A DNA stretch of 25,494 bases from the IMG/VR virus record IMGVR_UViG_3300021085_000196, positions 1 to 25,494 of that record; one strand, written 5' to 3'. The notes beneath the pieces are model-generated. The model ran no database searches and had not been told where the DNA came from. It was given only the letters and a program-made list of their open reading frames with translations. A program made the translations under genes and the position numbers. Positions within the stretch are counted from its first letter, which is position 1. The number at the start of each line of letters is the position of its first letter. Below, piece by piece: positions 25,094 through 25,494 of the stretch. This DNA comes from a virus.

Positions 25094-25494
25094 TTGTTTA
25101 AGAAAGCAGCCGTCTTTACTGACATCCACTTTGGATTAAAAGGTAATAGTAAAGTTCACAATAACGATTGTGAAGAATTTGTAGACTGGTACATCGAACA
25201 AGCACAAAAGAACGGTTGTGAAACCGGTATCTTCTGCGGCGATTGGCATCATAATAGGAACAGTCTTAATCTAACTACTATGGACGCAACTATTCGTAGT
25301 TTAGAAAAACTAGGTAAAGCATTTGATAAGTTTTATATGTTTGTAGGCAATCACGACCTGTACTATAAAGACAAACGTGACGTGAGTTCTACTATATTTG
25401 GTAAACATATCGACGGCATTACATTTATTGATGAAATGTATACTGAAGATGATGTTACACTAGTGCCTTGGTTAGTTGGCGATGAGTGGAAAAA
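25094..25494 (+). CDS. 47: Recombination endonuclease subunit gp47 (Mre11/SbcD-like), 5' part
   Basis: The first 133 codons of a calcineurin-like phosphoesterase are present and run off the right edge. Metal-binding motifs in order are F-T-D-I-H-F-G near residue 10, GDWHHNRN near residue 55 and VGNHDLYYKD near residue 87, followed by T-L-V-P-W-L, which matches L-I-P-W in T4 gp47. With gp46 (SbcC/Rad50-like, not in the window) it forms the nuclease complex that resects DNA ends for recombination-dependent replication. The start is a TTG. The neighbourhood fits: gp55 and gp47 also lie close together in T4. A separate host-type promoter precedes it, so it is probably expressed early to middle. 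Confidence 0.92.
   Translation, partial: MFKKAAVFTDIHFGLKGNSKVHNNDCEEFVDWYIEQAQKNGCETGIFCGDWHHNRNSLNLTTMDATIRSLEKLGKAFDKFYMFVGNHDLYYKDKRDVSSTIFGKHIDGITFIDEMYTEDDVTLVPWLVGDEWK

Noticed and set aside
24932-25129. Minus-strand ORF of 65 codons across the gp55-gp47 junction
   Set aside because: It is antisense to two well-supported genes and the gp47 promoter, with no ribosome site or similarity.

Overview
This window looks like part of the genome of a T4-like contractile-tail phage with AT-rich DNA. The closest recognisable relatives are marine myoviruses of the cyanophage/pelagiphage type. The evidence is a run of baseplate genes on the minus strand in the marine T4-like order (gp48-like tail tube cap, gp53, a hub-like structural protein, gp5, gp25, gp6, then a giant structural protein). 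A second block on the plus strand carries the T4-type late sigma factor gp55 and the start of gp47. No tRNA, integrase, transposase, CRISPR array or host gene was seen. The host cannot be named from this sequence.

Layout. From 24117 leftward to position 1 everything is one tightly packed minus-strand block, presumably late-expressed. Genes overlap by one base (TAATG junctions at 23269 and 13777) or are separated by 4 to 61 bases. The left 13.8 kb, which at first sight seems to lack a large gene, is a single open reading frame. I read it codon by codon from the ATG at 13777 to the left edge and found no in-frame stop, so it encodes at least 4592 residues and continues outside the window. It contains FG-GAP-like beta-propeller stretches, four copies of a short module resembling carbohydrate-binding modules, and glycine-rich GSGYT-type repeats. 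This suggests an extended baseplate-peripheral or adhesin-like virion protein.

The hinge of the window is the 82-base gap at 24118-24199. It holds a minus-strand late-promoter motif (CTAAATA) directly abutting a perfect host-type promoter on the plus strand (TTGACA-N17-TATAAT) that drives gp55. Late sigma gp55 should recognise CTAAATA/NATAAATA motifs like this one and the second one upstream of gp6. The sigma gene and one of its probable target promoters are therefore back to back. gp47 follows gp55 with its own TTGACA-type promoter, whose -35 box overlaps the gp55 stop codon.

How the genes work together. gp48, gp53, gp25, gp6, the hub-like protein and gp5 build the tail tube end, the baseplate wedges and the cell-puncturing hub. 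gp5 carries a GH19-type muralytic domain at its C-terminus, unlike T4 gp5, whose lysozyme lies inside the protein. gp55 turns on this late block, and gp47 (with gp46, not in the window) supports recombination and DNA processing.
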